Source: Datisca glomerata
Lineage: Eukaryota > Streptophyta > Magnoliopsida > Cucurbitales > Datiscaceae
Reading direction: 5' to 3'
Length of the DNA: 64,000 nt
Assembly (NCBI GenBank): GCA_003255025.1
Contig: QANY01005277.1
Span: 939,758 to 1,003,757 of the forward strand
Shown: positions 24,101 to 35,409 of the stretch, piece after piece
Layout: every line of letters starts with the position of its first letter
Position numbering within the stretch: position 1 is the stretch's first letter
Notes under the pieces: generated by a model
Databases searched by the model: none
The model's input: only the letters and a program-made list of their open reading frames with translations
Told to the model about the DNA's origin: nothing
Translations under genes and position numbers: made by a program

Positions 24101-25703
24101 ATTTTTCTCCATTCCAGAATTCATTTTCATCTTCGCATTTTGGCTCCTCTTTTTTCACAAACTGGTTGACGTATCCTTCTTTTACCAGCTTTTCTACGTA
24201 GTCTTTGAGCTGATAACAATCTTTTGTATGATTTCCACTACTCTTGTGGAATGAGCAATACTTGTCCTTATCCTTGGAGTACGACTCCTTTGTAAGCAGG
24301 GTCGGCTTTTTCAACAAAGGCTTGTCCTTTATCACTTCTAAGACTTGGTTTATCGATACAGTCAATGGTGTGTAAATCTTATCCTTAGGGTGGATGTCAT
24401 CAGCATATCTTTTCTAGTTGTCAGTTTTATCCTATTTACTATCTCCCTGCTCACTGTCTTTTTCTGTCCTCTAGTTCTGCTTCTGTCGGCCCTTGTCTCC
24501 GTTCTTCTTTCTTAGGCTCATCATTCTGTCGTCTTGTCTGTTTTAAAAAACTCTTCTTTTCTTCTCCCAACGTGATGTAAGCTTGTGCCCGCTAAAAGGT
24601 TTCCACCATGGTTAAAGATTTAACTTTTGATCAATCCTCAAAGAGGGCGGATTTTGGGTCCAGCTCCCGTCTAAAGGCCAACCTGGCCACTTTTTCATCA
24701 CATCTTTCCACCTTAGACTTCTCCTCTTTAAACCTTTGGGTGTAAAGTTATGGTGCTATACCAACATGAGGATGCTTTGATGTGCAGGATATTTCCCATA
24801 AGCCTGGATGGAACTGCACTTAAATGGTATCATTCCCTCCCTGCTCAATCAATAACTAATTTTACTATCATGCTACTGTATTTTTAGAGCAAAAATCTAC
24901 GTATCGTGTGGTGATGGAAGATTCAGAATACCTTCTTACAATCTATGCCCAAAAATGAGAAACACTTTTTTTGGTATTGGGGCGGCTAGAACCTCCCGGC
25001 TCAATGGGGTTCTAGTGAGTGACTTAAGGTATACCTTTCCCGCACTCCCCAGATTCCTCAGCTCTATCACTTTTCTCTTCATCATCTCTTCCATCGTTGC
25101 TTCTATCATAACTTTTGGCAGATTAACTTCTCCCGCTAACTCTTTTTCATGGTTTTGGGATTGTACCTCCACATCTTCATTCTGCACATTCCTACTGTTT
25201 TCTTTATCTTCTCGTCTAGCTTCGCGTCTGCCTCCTTCCTGACAATTTTACTGTTCCTCACGGTTAGTGTGTTGACTGACTTTGGCGCGCGTATATGTGA
25301 GATCTCGTCCTTTGGACCAACTTATGACCGAACAAAAAAGGTTCATAATGTAATTTCTATTACCGATGGACAAATATTTTTATCCACCAATCTATTCAAT
25401 GGTGGAATAAAACCTGTTATTAATGAGGGTATCTCCATCTCTAGAGTAGGATCTGCAGCTCAAATTAAAGCCATGAAACAAGTATCTGAAAAAGTAAAAT
25501 TAGAATTGGCTCATTCACATAATTATAAGCCTTTGCATCGTTTGTCGTGCGTTGTGCAGTGTTTCGGCGTTCTGCTGCTCCATCTTCTGCATTCGGTTCA
25601 AGATAGCCTGAAGCATCTCAGCGGGGGAAGAGGGTTGATTAGTTTGCTCATCCTCGTTCTCGTTTCCTTCATTGAGGGTATTGTTTGATCTAGTTCGATG
25701 CAT
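24100..25703 (-). pseudogene. Decayed gag of element A
   Basis: It starts [18 protein letters not shown] at 25703 and runs through a Gln-rich helical segment ([18 protein letters not shown]) to about 25515, where the plastid insert interrupts it. It resumes at about 25187-24936 with PLSREVLAAPIPKKV, the usual boundary before the capsid-like domain. A capsid-like region is scattered over 24900-24600. A zinc-finger-like YCSFHKSSGNHTKDCYQLK segment lies in 24365-24099. The order and the final Cys/His motif match Tat-type gag. Stops and frame changes show loss of function. Confidence 0.85.
25347..25511 (+). pseudogene. atpA: Plastid atpA fragment inserted in gag of element A
   Basis: 55 codons without a stop, on the strand opposite to gag, encode [13 protein letters not shown] ... 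[15 protein letters not shown] ... KLELA. This is the C-terminal part of the plastid ATP synthase CF1 alpha subunit; QIFLS and AQIKAMKQV fit the plastid better than the mitochondrial protein as I remember them. Several replacements (Ala to Thr, Asp to Asn, Arg to Lys, Val to Ile) fit G-to-A or C-to-T decay of transferred organelle DNA. Homology stops abruptly on both sides, and gag resumes within a few bases on the right. Exact boundaries, and the origin of 25270-25346, are uncertain. Confidence 0.85.
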
Positions 25704-25741
25704 TGTTTAGTTTTTTGGAGGGATTCTCTGAGGTTTCTACT

Positions 25742-25760
25742 CGCTCTCAGTGAAAGCACC
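25742..25760 (-). other. Primer-binding site of element A
   Basis: Read on minus, TGGTGCTTTCACTGAGAGC begins five bases after the 5' LTR end. Element B has a nearly identical sequence at the same place, and plant Tat/Athila-type elements often have this motif. I do not assign the primer tRNA. Confidence 0.7.
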
Positions 25761-25765
25761 AAAAT

Positions 25766-26259
25766 TTGAATGATTTTTTCCTGACACTCAAAAAGTAAAT
25801 TAAAATGAGAGAGAGATAGAGCTCAAAGAAAAGTGGTTTGATCGTAGGTTGTATCGGTTGCCTTTGATTTACAATTAGTCTTTATTTATAGGCTACTCAT
25901 ATGATCTTGTTACATCTCTTAAAACGAGAATATTCTTCTAAGAATGGAATATTCACTGTATTCTAGGTGAATTCAACCATAATTAAGAGATTGCAACTTG
26001 ATTTGGGGGATTTACAAGCATAATTGACAAATTGCCAAAATATTCCCCCAGATTTTAGGGGAATTCGGTTGTAATGATTAAATCACCCTTAAATGGGTCT
26101 TCTTTCCTTACTTTTAATGCTCATGCTATGTCAGATCGATGGCCTTCGTGGCTTCCTTCTTCCTATTTAGTTTTCTCGCTTGCTCTTCCGTTTTGCCACA
26201 TCGATAGTCTACACGACTTCCTTTTGTACATGTGTCTTAGGCGGGTTTTTCCCTGTTCA
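25766..26259 (-). repeat. 5' LTR of element A
   Basis: Starts TGAATGATTTTTTCC on plus and ends CCCTGTTCA (TGAACAGGG on minus). It is the partner of 16682-17152, about 494 bp against 471 bp, with scattered substitutions and small indels. An exact target duplication follows at 26260-26264. Confidence 0.9.
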
Positions 26260-26264
26260 AGATC

Positions 26265-26981
26265 ACCTTCTAGTTTGATACTAAGTCGTTATCATATAAT
26301 TTTTCCTTTTTCTTTTCTCCTCATTTTTCAGTTTGTTTTGTCTGTCCCTCCCATGAACATTGTATAAATAGTTAGAAGTGTAGTTTGATCCCTTATATAT
26401 TTAGAGCGGTTTCGCAGGTGTACAACTTTATTTTTCTAAAGCAAATGTATTTTTCAGCTACTACATTGTATAGAGTCTTGCAGTTAGGAATCATGTTCAC
26501 ACAGACCTTACCATTGTGTTAGAATGGGTGGTTATAATAGAAAAAGACAAGTTATTAATCAAACTCTTTTCCTTTCTATGTCGCTTGTCTTCGTTCGATT
26601 AGGAATCCTTAAGTATGAGAATTATCATATTATGAAAGATTGAATCCTACAACCATCGTATATTATGCATTTAAATTGAATTGACATAACATGATTAGTT
26701 TAAAAGACAAACTATGAGTAGTAGATGAATCATACCTGATGTTTGGGTGGGTTCAAATCTAGCATCGATGTGTAAGTATGTTCACTAAAATGTTCATAAA
26801 GGGTTATAACCAAACTTTTTGCTCTCAAAGGTATGCTCATATCCCGAGAAGTTAAATTTTAGGTCAAATGTTTAAATCTCACTACTTACTTTATCTCTTT
26901 GACATTTGTTCGGTCACCTATGAACTTTGACTTCTACATAGGTGCGGTGAGAAACTTTAGCACATTATCGAGTGTTAGCAC
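26265..26981. other. Spacer between elements A and B
   Basis: About 710 bp of non-element DNA with no recognised gene. Near its right end it carries AGCACATTATCGAG, which recurs directly after element B. The target duplication AGCAC lies at 26977-26981. Confidence 0.5.
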
Positions 26982-27423
26982 TGTAAATGATTTTTTATTG
27001 GGCCAATAGAGAGTGAGAGATGGAGTGTAGTAAATGCTCTGAGTGTTACTTTTTGTTGTATTGAAAAATTGGATCCTCTCATTCATTAGGCGAACCCCTT
27101 ATATAGGCCTTAAGGTGTAGACGAAATAATAACTTAACAATAAAATAATAAAATGAGGGGAATGATCACCCTCACTCCTATGCTTTCAAGGGGTTTTCTT
27201 TTGCTTATCAGATTTCTTGTCAGACGCGGGTCCCTTCATTTCATCTATTCCCTTTAGTTGTCTCATCCCTCTGTCTTTCAGCTGTCAATTCAGCCGTATG
27301 CACGTGATCTTATCTTGTGATTCAAATCTCATTCTCCTCATTTTCGTGCTGTGGAGATCTCCCCCTCCCTCTTGATCGATCCTTTCCGTCCATGTGGCAC
27401 AACAGAGATTTTCTACCTGTTCA
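26982..27423 (-). repeat. 3' LTR of element B
   Basis: TGTAAATGATTTTTT to TCTACCTGTTCA, about 442 bp. It shares long blocks with 34908-35409, including GAAAAATTGGATCCTCTCAT and CTTGATCGATCCTTTCC. It is shorter than its partner because of a deletion near its left end. Confidence 0.9.
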
Positions 27424-28097
27424 TTTGTCCACCATTACATCAATGAATTTCAATTCGTTGAGTCGTATTGAGTGCACTTCACGCATGTCTTGGTAGGGAG
27501 TTGGCAACTTTGACGTTTTTCAACTTTTCACTACTTTATTGGTCCTGCAAACATTAATAGCGGGCAGAAACGTACATTATTAATTAATATAAATGTATAC
27601 GATCATTTCCTCATTTCCCATTGTTACTGATGCATATATCACAAATGGTACTTTGTCATTCATCTGCGTCATTCCACCTTCCCGTTCTCAGTTCTTGGAG
27701 CCAAACGTGGGTTTTCAGTTCACGCTCTGAGTTATTGCCTGCGTCATTTCACCTTCATGTTCTCGGTTAGTATGAGTTTTCAAGACGCGCTTCCTCCTCT
27801 TTCCAGCTATTGTCTTGTCATTTGCCCATTGCGGATGACGGCTAGCGCTATCATTTTAAGCACTCTGTTCTATATGCAAGTTGCAGTTCACACCTTTTTA
27901 GAAATTAATCGCATTTTACTTCTTTTTTTCAGATCCGTAAATTTCAATGCATTCATTTTTCACGTCCATAGCCTACATAAGGTCTTCGTCTTCATCATTA
28001 TTTCCTTCACATTTGCTCTGCCCCTTATGAATCCTCTTCTTCTTCCATTTTTGCTCCCATTCTGTTACTTTCTCTTTCTCAGTTTTCTTCATCAGTC

Positions 28098-29002
28098 ATG
28101 ACGGGGTGGGAGTTTTAAGGTCACCCTACCCTTAGTTAGGAACCAGAATGAGTTTAAACAGTTTATGGATCATCATAAAGATGTATTCCTCCAGATTTCA
28201 TTTGCGGCTTCCCAGATGGAATACCCAAGTCTTTCACTTGCCATCCCTCATACAAAATCACCCTAGCCCCCACGTATATAACTTTAGGATTGAATCTCCC
28301 TTTTTTCCTCCTCTTTCACACATCATCATAAAGGTATCATGTCGAACGTGGACACATCTGCCATCTTCTAGATGTATGTTAACAACAAGGTCATCAGCCT
28401 TAGCGACAACCTGATACAAGTAACTTTTTTCGTTTACTAACACTCGGGGGATTTTTGTTGGCTATGACTTATCACAACGGGATCTGGGAGGACATTTACT
28501 CAATGGAGCTCGAGTTGGTAGGCTTTAGGAAGAAGATGCTGGAGATCAACAAGTCTCATGGCGCTGTCCTCGCAGAACGGGACCATCTGAGGAAGGTTGA
28601 GATGGAGCTTCAAGGGGTTGTCGCCCATCTTGATGAGGAACTGGATGTCGCTGCAGCTGAGCAGGCGAGGTTGGAGGAATATCTAAAAGTATTAGAGAAG
28701 GCTGTTGAGATTAACAGGGAGAAACTTATCCGTTGTCAAAGGGAAACTGGCCGAGGAAGAGGAGAAATTGTCATCTACAGAGGCAGTTTAGCTAAGGTCG
28801 GTGAATGAGAATCTAAACTTACGGCAGGTTGAGGGTACGGCCTATTGTGTCATGGTACGAGAATCTGCACAGGAACGAGAATCTGAACTCCTTACATGCC
28901 CCTTATTGACCTTCCCGATGACCCTGTTAAACCTGGACCGGACATTCTCGTTCCTCCTTCTGACTCTCATGCGGAAGCTACTCCCGAAAAGGAGTCTTAG
29001 TT
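28098..29002 (+). pseudogene. Antisense accessory ORF of element B
   Basis: Plus-strand gene remnant in the same place as the antisense gene of element A. The start region (CTACCCTTAGTTAGG, then a segment reading like HHKDVF and ICGF) parallels A (LIPLVR ... HRDAFPPDVICG) but has stops. From 28455 an open 117-residue segment is strongly helical with heptad-like spacing (ELELVGFRKKMLEINKSHG, MELQGVVAHLDEELDVAAA). The end is acidic and proline-rich (LIDLPDDPVKPGPDILVP), closing at a stop near 29002. The domain centre is lost. Shared position and orientation in two divergent elements argue against coincidence. Confidence 0.6.
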
Positions 29003-29423
29003 TAATTTCCTTGCATTTTATTTTTTCATGTACTTTTACTTTTTGCCAGATCTTCTTGTATTTTTCCAAAGTCAATGAGAAGATCTTTCTCGTTTCACTA
29101 TTTTATTAGTTTTCCTTTACTCAAATGATTTTTTGCTTCTGCTTCCTTCTGTCCTTTTCTCAAACACCTAGCAAAAATTTAGCGAAACATTTTCACTTCA
29201 GCAAGAAATTTCTCATCTTTGTAGTTACTAGTTTACCCAGACCCGCTCATATTTTTAAGTTGGCTCGAAGAATAGGATTTGCTTTGGTTGATTTATAATA
29301 CAATAGGGCGGGCTCGTTCCCATTTGGTCGAGCCACCCGTTTTCACAGATTTTTGTTTCCTCATTTTATTTGTCGTTTCGAAGACATTCATTCTCCTTTT
29401 TTCGCCTTTCTTTAGAAGATTTT

Positions 29424-29650
29424 TTTTAGAGTATGACTTATGAAATGCCCCTCCCAAGGACTTTGTGCCTTAGTTCCTTCTAGGAGTAGGACTTATGAGT
29501 TACCCCTCCCAAAGACTTTATGCCCTTATTTTCTTGTGAGAGTAGGACTTATGAACTACCCCCAAGGACTTTATGCCCTTATTTCCTTCTGAGAGTAAGA
29601 TTTTTGAATTGTCCCTCCAAATACTTTACGCCCTTATTTCTGTTATAGTT
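29424..29650. repeat. Tandem repeats of about 60 bp in element B
   Basis: About four units with GAGAGTAGGACTTATGAA, then TACCCCTCCCAAGGACTTTA, then TGCCCTTATTTCCTTCT. Units differ by a few bases and small deletions. They lie between the antisense gene and integrase, as in element A, but the sequence is unrelated apart from a shared CCC..CAAGG.CTT core. Confidence 0.8.
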
Positions 29651-29849
29651 CTTAGAGTGAAGGAGAGAGTCGTTATCGGGATTTTTACATGAAAAAAACC
29701 ACGGGAAAAATGTTCATTATAATGAATGTTACAATTTTTAAACAAAGTATTTCTTTAGGTGAGCTGCATTCTAAGGTTTTGGTAGATTTGTTCCTTCTTC
29801 TATTTTCAAATGGTAGTAGCCGCTTCCCCCTATCTCACTGATGATATAT

Positions 29850-32800
29850 GGCCATTCCCATGTTGGCCCCAGTTTTCCCTTTGTTTGGAATATCATTTTT
29901 AGGACTAGGTCTCACTTCTGAAATTTTTTTCCCATACCTTCTTCTAGAAGTAAGATCTCATCTTCTAATTTTAGTGGTGCTCCTAATTTCAACAGGAATC
30001 ATCGCTTTTGTTCCATATGCTAGAGCAAACAGTGTTTCACCCGTTGTCTCTTTTGGACTTGTTCTGTACGCTCATAGTACTGCTGGCAATTCTTCCACCC
30101 ATTTCCCCTTGGCCGACTCTAGTTGTTTTTTCATACTGTTGAGTATAATTCGGTTTGATATTTCAACTTGTCTGTTTCTATGGTGTAGAGAATCAATTGA
30201 TGATTTTCAAGTCCTTGTGAAATGTCTTTACCATGTTTTTAGTGAACTGAAGTTCGTTATCAGATATAAGGACCTAAGGATTTCCGTATCGGCATATTAT
30301 GTTCTTCCATATGAACCATTTTACTTCATCTTCACGAATTTTGGCGATGGCTTCAGCCTCAATCCATTTGATGAAGTAATTTGTTGCGACCAACAAAAAG
30401 CGCTTTTGAGCAGGTGCTGTGGAGAGTGATCCAACAATGTATAGAGCCCACTTCGTAAACGACCAAGGACTTGCTACGGTTTTGAGTTCTCCAGGGATCA
30501 TTTTGACTACGGGTGTAAAGCGCTGACACTTATCACATTTCTTTGCATACTGCTTAACGTCTTGGTGCATTTTTTGCCAGTAATACCTCTCGTTCATATC
30601 TTTGTGTGCTAAAGATCTACCCCCAGTATGATTTTCACATATTCCGTCATATATTTCCACTAATACAGATTGAGCTTCCTTCTCTCGTAGACACTTCAGG
30701 TACAGGCCTGTAAAGGATTTTTTACGCAACAGTTCACTCATTAACGTGCTTGGTGCTCCGTTGCTGTACTTTCCTAGCAAGGCGCTTATCCTTTGAAAGT
30801 ATTCCCTCTTTAAGGTAGCGGATTATGTCATCCTGCCAGCTGGGTTCCCTTTCTACTTTAATGTCAGCTACGCTATTCCATAGGAGCGAGATGCTTGATT
30901 TTTCCAAAAATTCTATGGGGACGTTCCTCTTGTACACGAATTGAAATGATGATCAGTTTTCCAATGAGTCAGAGTACCCGTTCTTAGTACTCGAGATCTG
31001 TTGGATTCTGTAGCTTTTTAATGTACATAGGAGGTCCTTCGCCCATTGTAGGTAGCTCATCGTCATTTCATATTTCACTGTATATTCTCCCGTTATCTGT
31101 TTTACAATCAGCATGGAATCACAGAACATTTTCACAACTATTACCTCATATTCCCATAGCAAGGGCACTCCTGCTATTAATGCTTCATATTCCGCTTCAT
31201 TGTTTGACGCATTGAATGCGAAAGAGATGGACTGCTCTAATGTTTCTCCAAAAAGGCTCTGTATCACCACCCCTGCACCTGCTCCTTTATTATTTGAAGC
31301 ACCATCAACATATAGTTTCCAAGGCTTGTTCTTAATTTCTTTGCGAGGTTCCCTTTCAAATTCTCCTTCAGTGAAATCCGCAACGAAGTCTACTAATGCC
31401 TTCCCTTTGATTGAGATTCTTGGTTCGTAATGAATGTCATACTGGCATAGATCAATTGTCCATTTTTTTCATTCTCCTGTTTACTTCTGGAGAGTGCAGA
31501 AGACTCTTGACAAGTGAATCTGTCAACACTTTGATGCTATGTGCCTAAAAATAGGGACTCGATTTTCGTGTGGCGGTCACAATGGCCAGCAACAATTTCT
31601 CCATCCGTTTATACCTCACTTTAGCTCCTACCTGGCTTTTACTGGTGAAGTATACAGGTTTATCCTTTCTTTCTTCCTCCCTGAGGAGTACAGCACTGAT
31701 GGCGACCGTCAAAACAGCAACATACAGCAAGAGCAGTTCACCTGGTATCGACTTAGAGAGCAGAAGTCGTGTTGTTAGGTACTCTTTAATTCTGCTGAGA
31801 GCTTCTTTACACTCGTCGTTCCACCCGTCTGTGAAATTCTTTCTAAACTTTTTGAAAAACAGTTTACACTCATCCGTAAACCTCGAGATGAATCTGTTTA
31901 GGGCGGCCACCCTTCACGTTAACCCTTGTATCTCCTTTCGGCTCCGTGGGAATTTCATCTCCATATTTACCCTCACTTGGTCCGGGTTCACTTCGATTCC
32001 CCGTTGCGTCATCATGGGGTTTTTATTTATAACTGTAAAGGCTTCTTCGAGGTTCAAATATGGTCCTCCTATTTTTGACTTTTGACCAACATGTCGTCTA
32101 CATAGACTTCCTTGCTTTTTCTGATTTGTTCATGGAAGCCTTGTTCACCAGCCTTTGATAGGTAGCACTTGTATTTTTCAGTCTAAAAGGCATTACTTTA
32201 TAACAATAGATATCATACTTGGAAATGAAAGAAGACTTTTCTTGATCAGGTCAGAACATTTTCACCTGATTGTATCTGGAGTACGCATCCATGAAGCTGA
32301 GTAGTTTGTATCCCGAAGTCGCATCAACCATATGATCTATCATTGGTAGCGGGTATTCATCTTTGGTACATGCTTTGTTTAAATCAGTGAAGTCCACACA
32401 TATTCTCCACTTTCCACTTTTCTTCCGTACTATTACCATGTTGGCCAACCACTCTGGATAGTTCACTTCCTGAACGAAAGCTGCTGTCAAGAGCTTTTTG
32501 GCTTCTTCTTTGATTTTCTGATTCCATTCCGAGGTAAAGCTCTTCTTCCTCTACTTCTCTGGCTTCACAACGCAATTCATGTTCAACCTATGGCAGATGA
32601 CTTCTTCGAGAATGCCCGACATCTCTTGTGTCGTAGTTGTGAACACATCTTTGTTTTCCCTTAGAAAATTCACTAACTTTTCTTTCCCACTTATTTCGAG
32701 ACGAGTACTAACATTTGTCCTGTTTTGAGTTCCTTCCTCCAACCACACAAGTTCAGCTTCTTCCATCGTCTCGTACTTTAGGCTGTCTTGCCCATTTTCA

Positions 32801-33303
32801 TGTGATTGTTATAAATTTGTGGTCGTAGCCTTCTTTTTGGTGAATTCCAAACTAGTCACGGAGTAGATGCGGGTAGCGACTTGATCTCCCCTTATCGTTT
32901 TAACTCTCTCTAGTGATGGATATTTCAGTACTTAGTAGAAAGTTGAAGGGATGACTTTCATTTTATGGAGCCAGATTCTCCTCAGGATAGTGTTGTACAT
33001 GAACGATGTGCTTAGTATCATGAACTCTGTCATATAGTTGTAGGGGTCTACATTCACCAGGAGAATAAGGGTTCCCTCTGAATAACTGATAGCTTTGTTG
33101 AAGCCTATCGACGGCTATAAAATTCCTTGCAACTCATGTTCTCCCATTGATATTTTCTCCAAGGTTGCTCGGTATAAAATGTTCACTACACTCCCATTGT
33201 CCACTAGGACTCTCCTTAGCAGGCAGTTGCCATCTTGTAACGAAATGACAAGAGCATCAATATAGTACCCGTCATGCTCCAAGTCCAGATCATTGAATAC
33301 CAA
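29850..33303 (-). pseudogene. Decayed pol of element B (protease, RT, RNase H, integrase)
   Basis: Protease is at 33303-33115, with VLVDNGSVVNIL where an active enzyme would have Asp-Ser/Thr-Gly. The RT start is at 32490-32251 (KKSGKWRICVDFTDLNKAC and SFMDAYSRYNQ); YVDD is readable at about 32110-32086. The connection region is at 31910-31545. RNase H runs from about 31460 to 30953 (SNNEAEYEALIAG, CDSMLIVKQI). Integrase at 30780-30274 has the HHCC part (CDKCQRFTP) and WALYIVGSL, where Tyr replaces the first catalytic Asp; it continues with stops to about 29850. Frame changes separate all parts. Open frames on the plus strand here are shadows. Confidence 0.87.
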
Positions 33304-33559
33304 CGACGGATTCCTACTGACATTTGAGGATTCATTTAGGCGCCTTTATAACATCAGTTTTTTTGTAGTAGATCTTTCTTTCCTTCCTTGTTGTCCCTTC
33401 CTATTCTGTGAGTGTAATAACCGTGTCAATGATACAGATAGGTTGTTTCCCACTGTCTCACTTGTCTTCCCCGTGATTGTCCTTTTCTGTTTCCCATTTA
33501 TGTTCTTTTTTTTTTCACGAACTGACAGAGGTACCATTTTTGATCAACTGTTAGATGTA

Positions 33560-34870
33560 GTCTTTAAGATGGAAACAAATCCCTCGTGTAATGTATGTTG
33601 CTCTTGTGAAATGAGCATTACTTATCTTTGTCCTTGTAGCTTGGTTCCTTTGTAAGCAGGACTGGTCTCTTGAGCCAAGGCTTATCCTTGATCATACCTT
33701 ATCTCTCGGGTGTACCCTGTCTGAGTCTCACCTTCAGTACCCCGTTCTCTCCTGCTTGCTACTTCTCCTGCATTCTCTTCCCATTCTGTCAGAATTTTTC
33801 CTTTCAGGTCTCGAACTTCTTTCCTGTTTTCTCTACTCCTTAGTCTTCCGTTCAGCAGCCTTCAACATGCTTCTTTTCTCCTCTTCTAGGGTGATGTAGG
33901 CCTGCGCCCACTGAAAGGTTTTCGCCGTGGATAGCGGTTTTAATTTGGAAAGATCTTCAAACATGGGTGATTTCGGGTCTAACCCTTACCTGAAGGCTAG
34001 TCTGGCCACTCAATCATCATAATTTTTGAATTTCGCCATCTCATCCTCAAACCTATGAGTGTACTCCCGTAGTGACTCCCCTTTCTTGGCGAAAGTCATC
34101 AAGAGGTACTCCGAGTCTTCCATGAACACACGATAAATAGAGTATTGTTCAAAAGATGGAAGACATGATGGCAAAATTAGCGATCGGATGCATCGAGAGT
34201 GAGTGATACCACTTCAGAGATGTCTTGTCCAGGCTGGTGGAGAGTATTCTACACATGAATTTATCATCATGTTGGTACAACGCCATCACTTGTCTAAAAC
34301 ACTCGAGGGGGTATACGGGATTTGTCTTCCCTTTATAACACATAAATTTGGAGGCCACAAACTTCTTGGGTACGGGTGCAGTTAGGATCTCAGGGCTTAG
34401 TGGAGTTCATGTAGTGATTGGAGGTCGCTCTTTCCTGCACTCCCCACGTTTCTCATCTCCCTCATCTTTTGCTCCAGCAACTCTTCTGCCGCTTCTTTTG
34501 TTATGACTCGGATAACGAGCTTCTCCCTTAACCTCTTTCTCATGGTTCTCCTGTCTTAAATCCTTCCCGTTTTCCCCTAGAGTGAACTTATCGTTCCTCA
34601 TTATTCACCCTCTAACTGACTTCTGCATGCGTTCTTGTTAGCTCTTGGTGGAACGTGCTAATTTGGTCTTGCACAATTTACCACGCACTACACAATGCCT
34701 GAACGTTCCTCATTTCCATCTCCTGCATCTCGTTTAGGATTGTTTGTAGTATTTATGTTGGTGGAGTTGGTTGATCCACGTGGTCATCTCTGTTTCTAGT
34801 CTTGTTGCCCTCATTCAGGACTGCGTTTGATCTGGTTCTAGGCACATTTGATGTTTCTAGGCGGGTTTCT
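33560..34870 (-). pseudogene. Decayed gag of element B
   Basis: At about 34870-34830 the frame PRTRSN.VLNEGN matches the gag start of element A, but the initiator reads GTG instead of ATG. The capsid-like part is at 34358-34149, with SLDKTSLKWYHSLSMHPI, typical of Tat gag. The Cys/His segment equivalent to that of element A lies near 33560-33660 but is damaged. Broken by stops and frame changes. Confidence 0.8.
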
Positions 34871-34885
34871 TGAGTTTTTCTCTCA

Positions 34886-34903
34886 GCTCTCAATTAAAGC
34901 ACC
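34886..34903 (-). other. Primer-binding site of element B
   Basis: Minus-strand GGTGCTTTAATTGAGAGC, four bases from the 5' LTR end. It differs from the site of element A by two central bases. Confidence 0.65.
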
Positions 34904-34907
34904 GAAA

Positions 34908-35409
34908 TGTAAAGAATTGTTTTCCACACCAATAGAGTCACAATAATTATTAATGAAAAACAATGAAAGGGTTAGAAAGTGAGAGAATGAGTGTAGTAAA
35001 TGCTATGAGTGTTGCTTTTTGTTGTATTGAAAAATTGGATCCTCTCATTCATTACACGAACCCTTATATAGGCTTCAATGTGTAGATGAAATAATAATTT
35101 AACAATAAAATATTAGAAGGAGCGGAATGATCACCATCTCTCCTATGTTTTTGGGGAGTTTTCTTATGCCTGTAAGATTTCACCCATATTTATGGGATTT
35201 CTTGTCAGGCGTGGGTCTTTTCATTTCATCTATTCCCTTCAGCTGTCTCATCTCTTTGTCTTTCAACCGTCAATTCAGTCGCAGACATGTTATCTTCTCT
35301 CATGATTTAAATCTCCTTCTCCATGTTCTCGTGCGGTGTAGATCTCCTCACTGCTTCTTGATCGATCCTTTCCATCCACGTGGCACAGTGGAGATTTTCT
35401 ACCTATTCA
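34908..35409 (-). repeat. 5' LTR of element B
   Basis: TGTAAAGAATTG to TCTACCTATTCA, about 502 bp, the longer partner of 26982-27423. It is followed at once by AGCAC and then ATTATCGAG, which also occurs before the left LTR. Confidence 0.9.

Larger units (their letters stand above)
16677..26264 (-). mobile_element. Ty3-gypsy LTR retrotransposon A, Tat-like layout, degenerate
   Basis: The element spans 16682-26259 with TG...CA LTR ends, flanked by the 5-bp duplication AGATC at 16677-16681 and 26260-26264. Order on the minus strand is 5' LTR, PBS, gag, protease, RT, RNase H, integrase, tandem-repeat region, an oppositely oriented gene, 3' LTR. An extra antisense gene and tandem repeats between pol and the 3' LTR are known features of the Tat group (Ogre, Retand, Grande, RIRE2). 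Stops and frameshifts occur in all coding parts, and the LTRs have diverged, so the insertion is not recent. A plastid atpA fragment sits in gag. Its near neighbour, element B, has the same layout. Confidence 0.92.
26982..35409 (-). mobile_element. Ty3-gypsy LTR retrotransposon B, Tat-like layout, degenerate
   Basis: 8428 bp with TG...CA LTRs and an exact AGCAC duplication at 26977-26981 and 35410-35414. The layout copies element A: 5' LTR on the right, PBS, gag, protease, RT, RNase H, integrase, tandem repeats, an antisense gene and the 3' LTR on the left. LTR sequences differ from those of A, so A and B are different families of one lineage rather than copies. Every coding segment has stops or frame changes, the protease active-site triad is altered and the first integrase aspartate is replaced. 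Confidence 0.92.

Noticed and set aside
25149..25688. 179-residue plus-strand frame taken as a gene
   Set aside because: It is a chance fusion of the atpA fragment with antisense gag on both sides.
29848..30429. 193-residue plus-strand frame
   Set aside because: It is antisense to the integrase region of element B, whose minus-strand motifs (CDKCQ, WALYIVG, SDN) explain the sequence.
16682..35409. Elements A and B as one element nested in another
   Set aside because: Each has its own LTR pair and exact flanking duplication, with 710 bp of other DNA between; they are neighbours.
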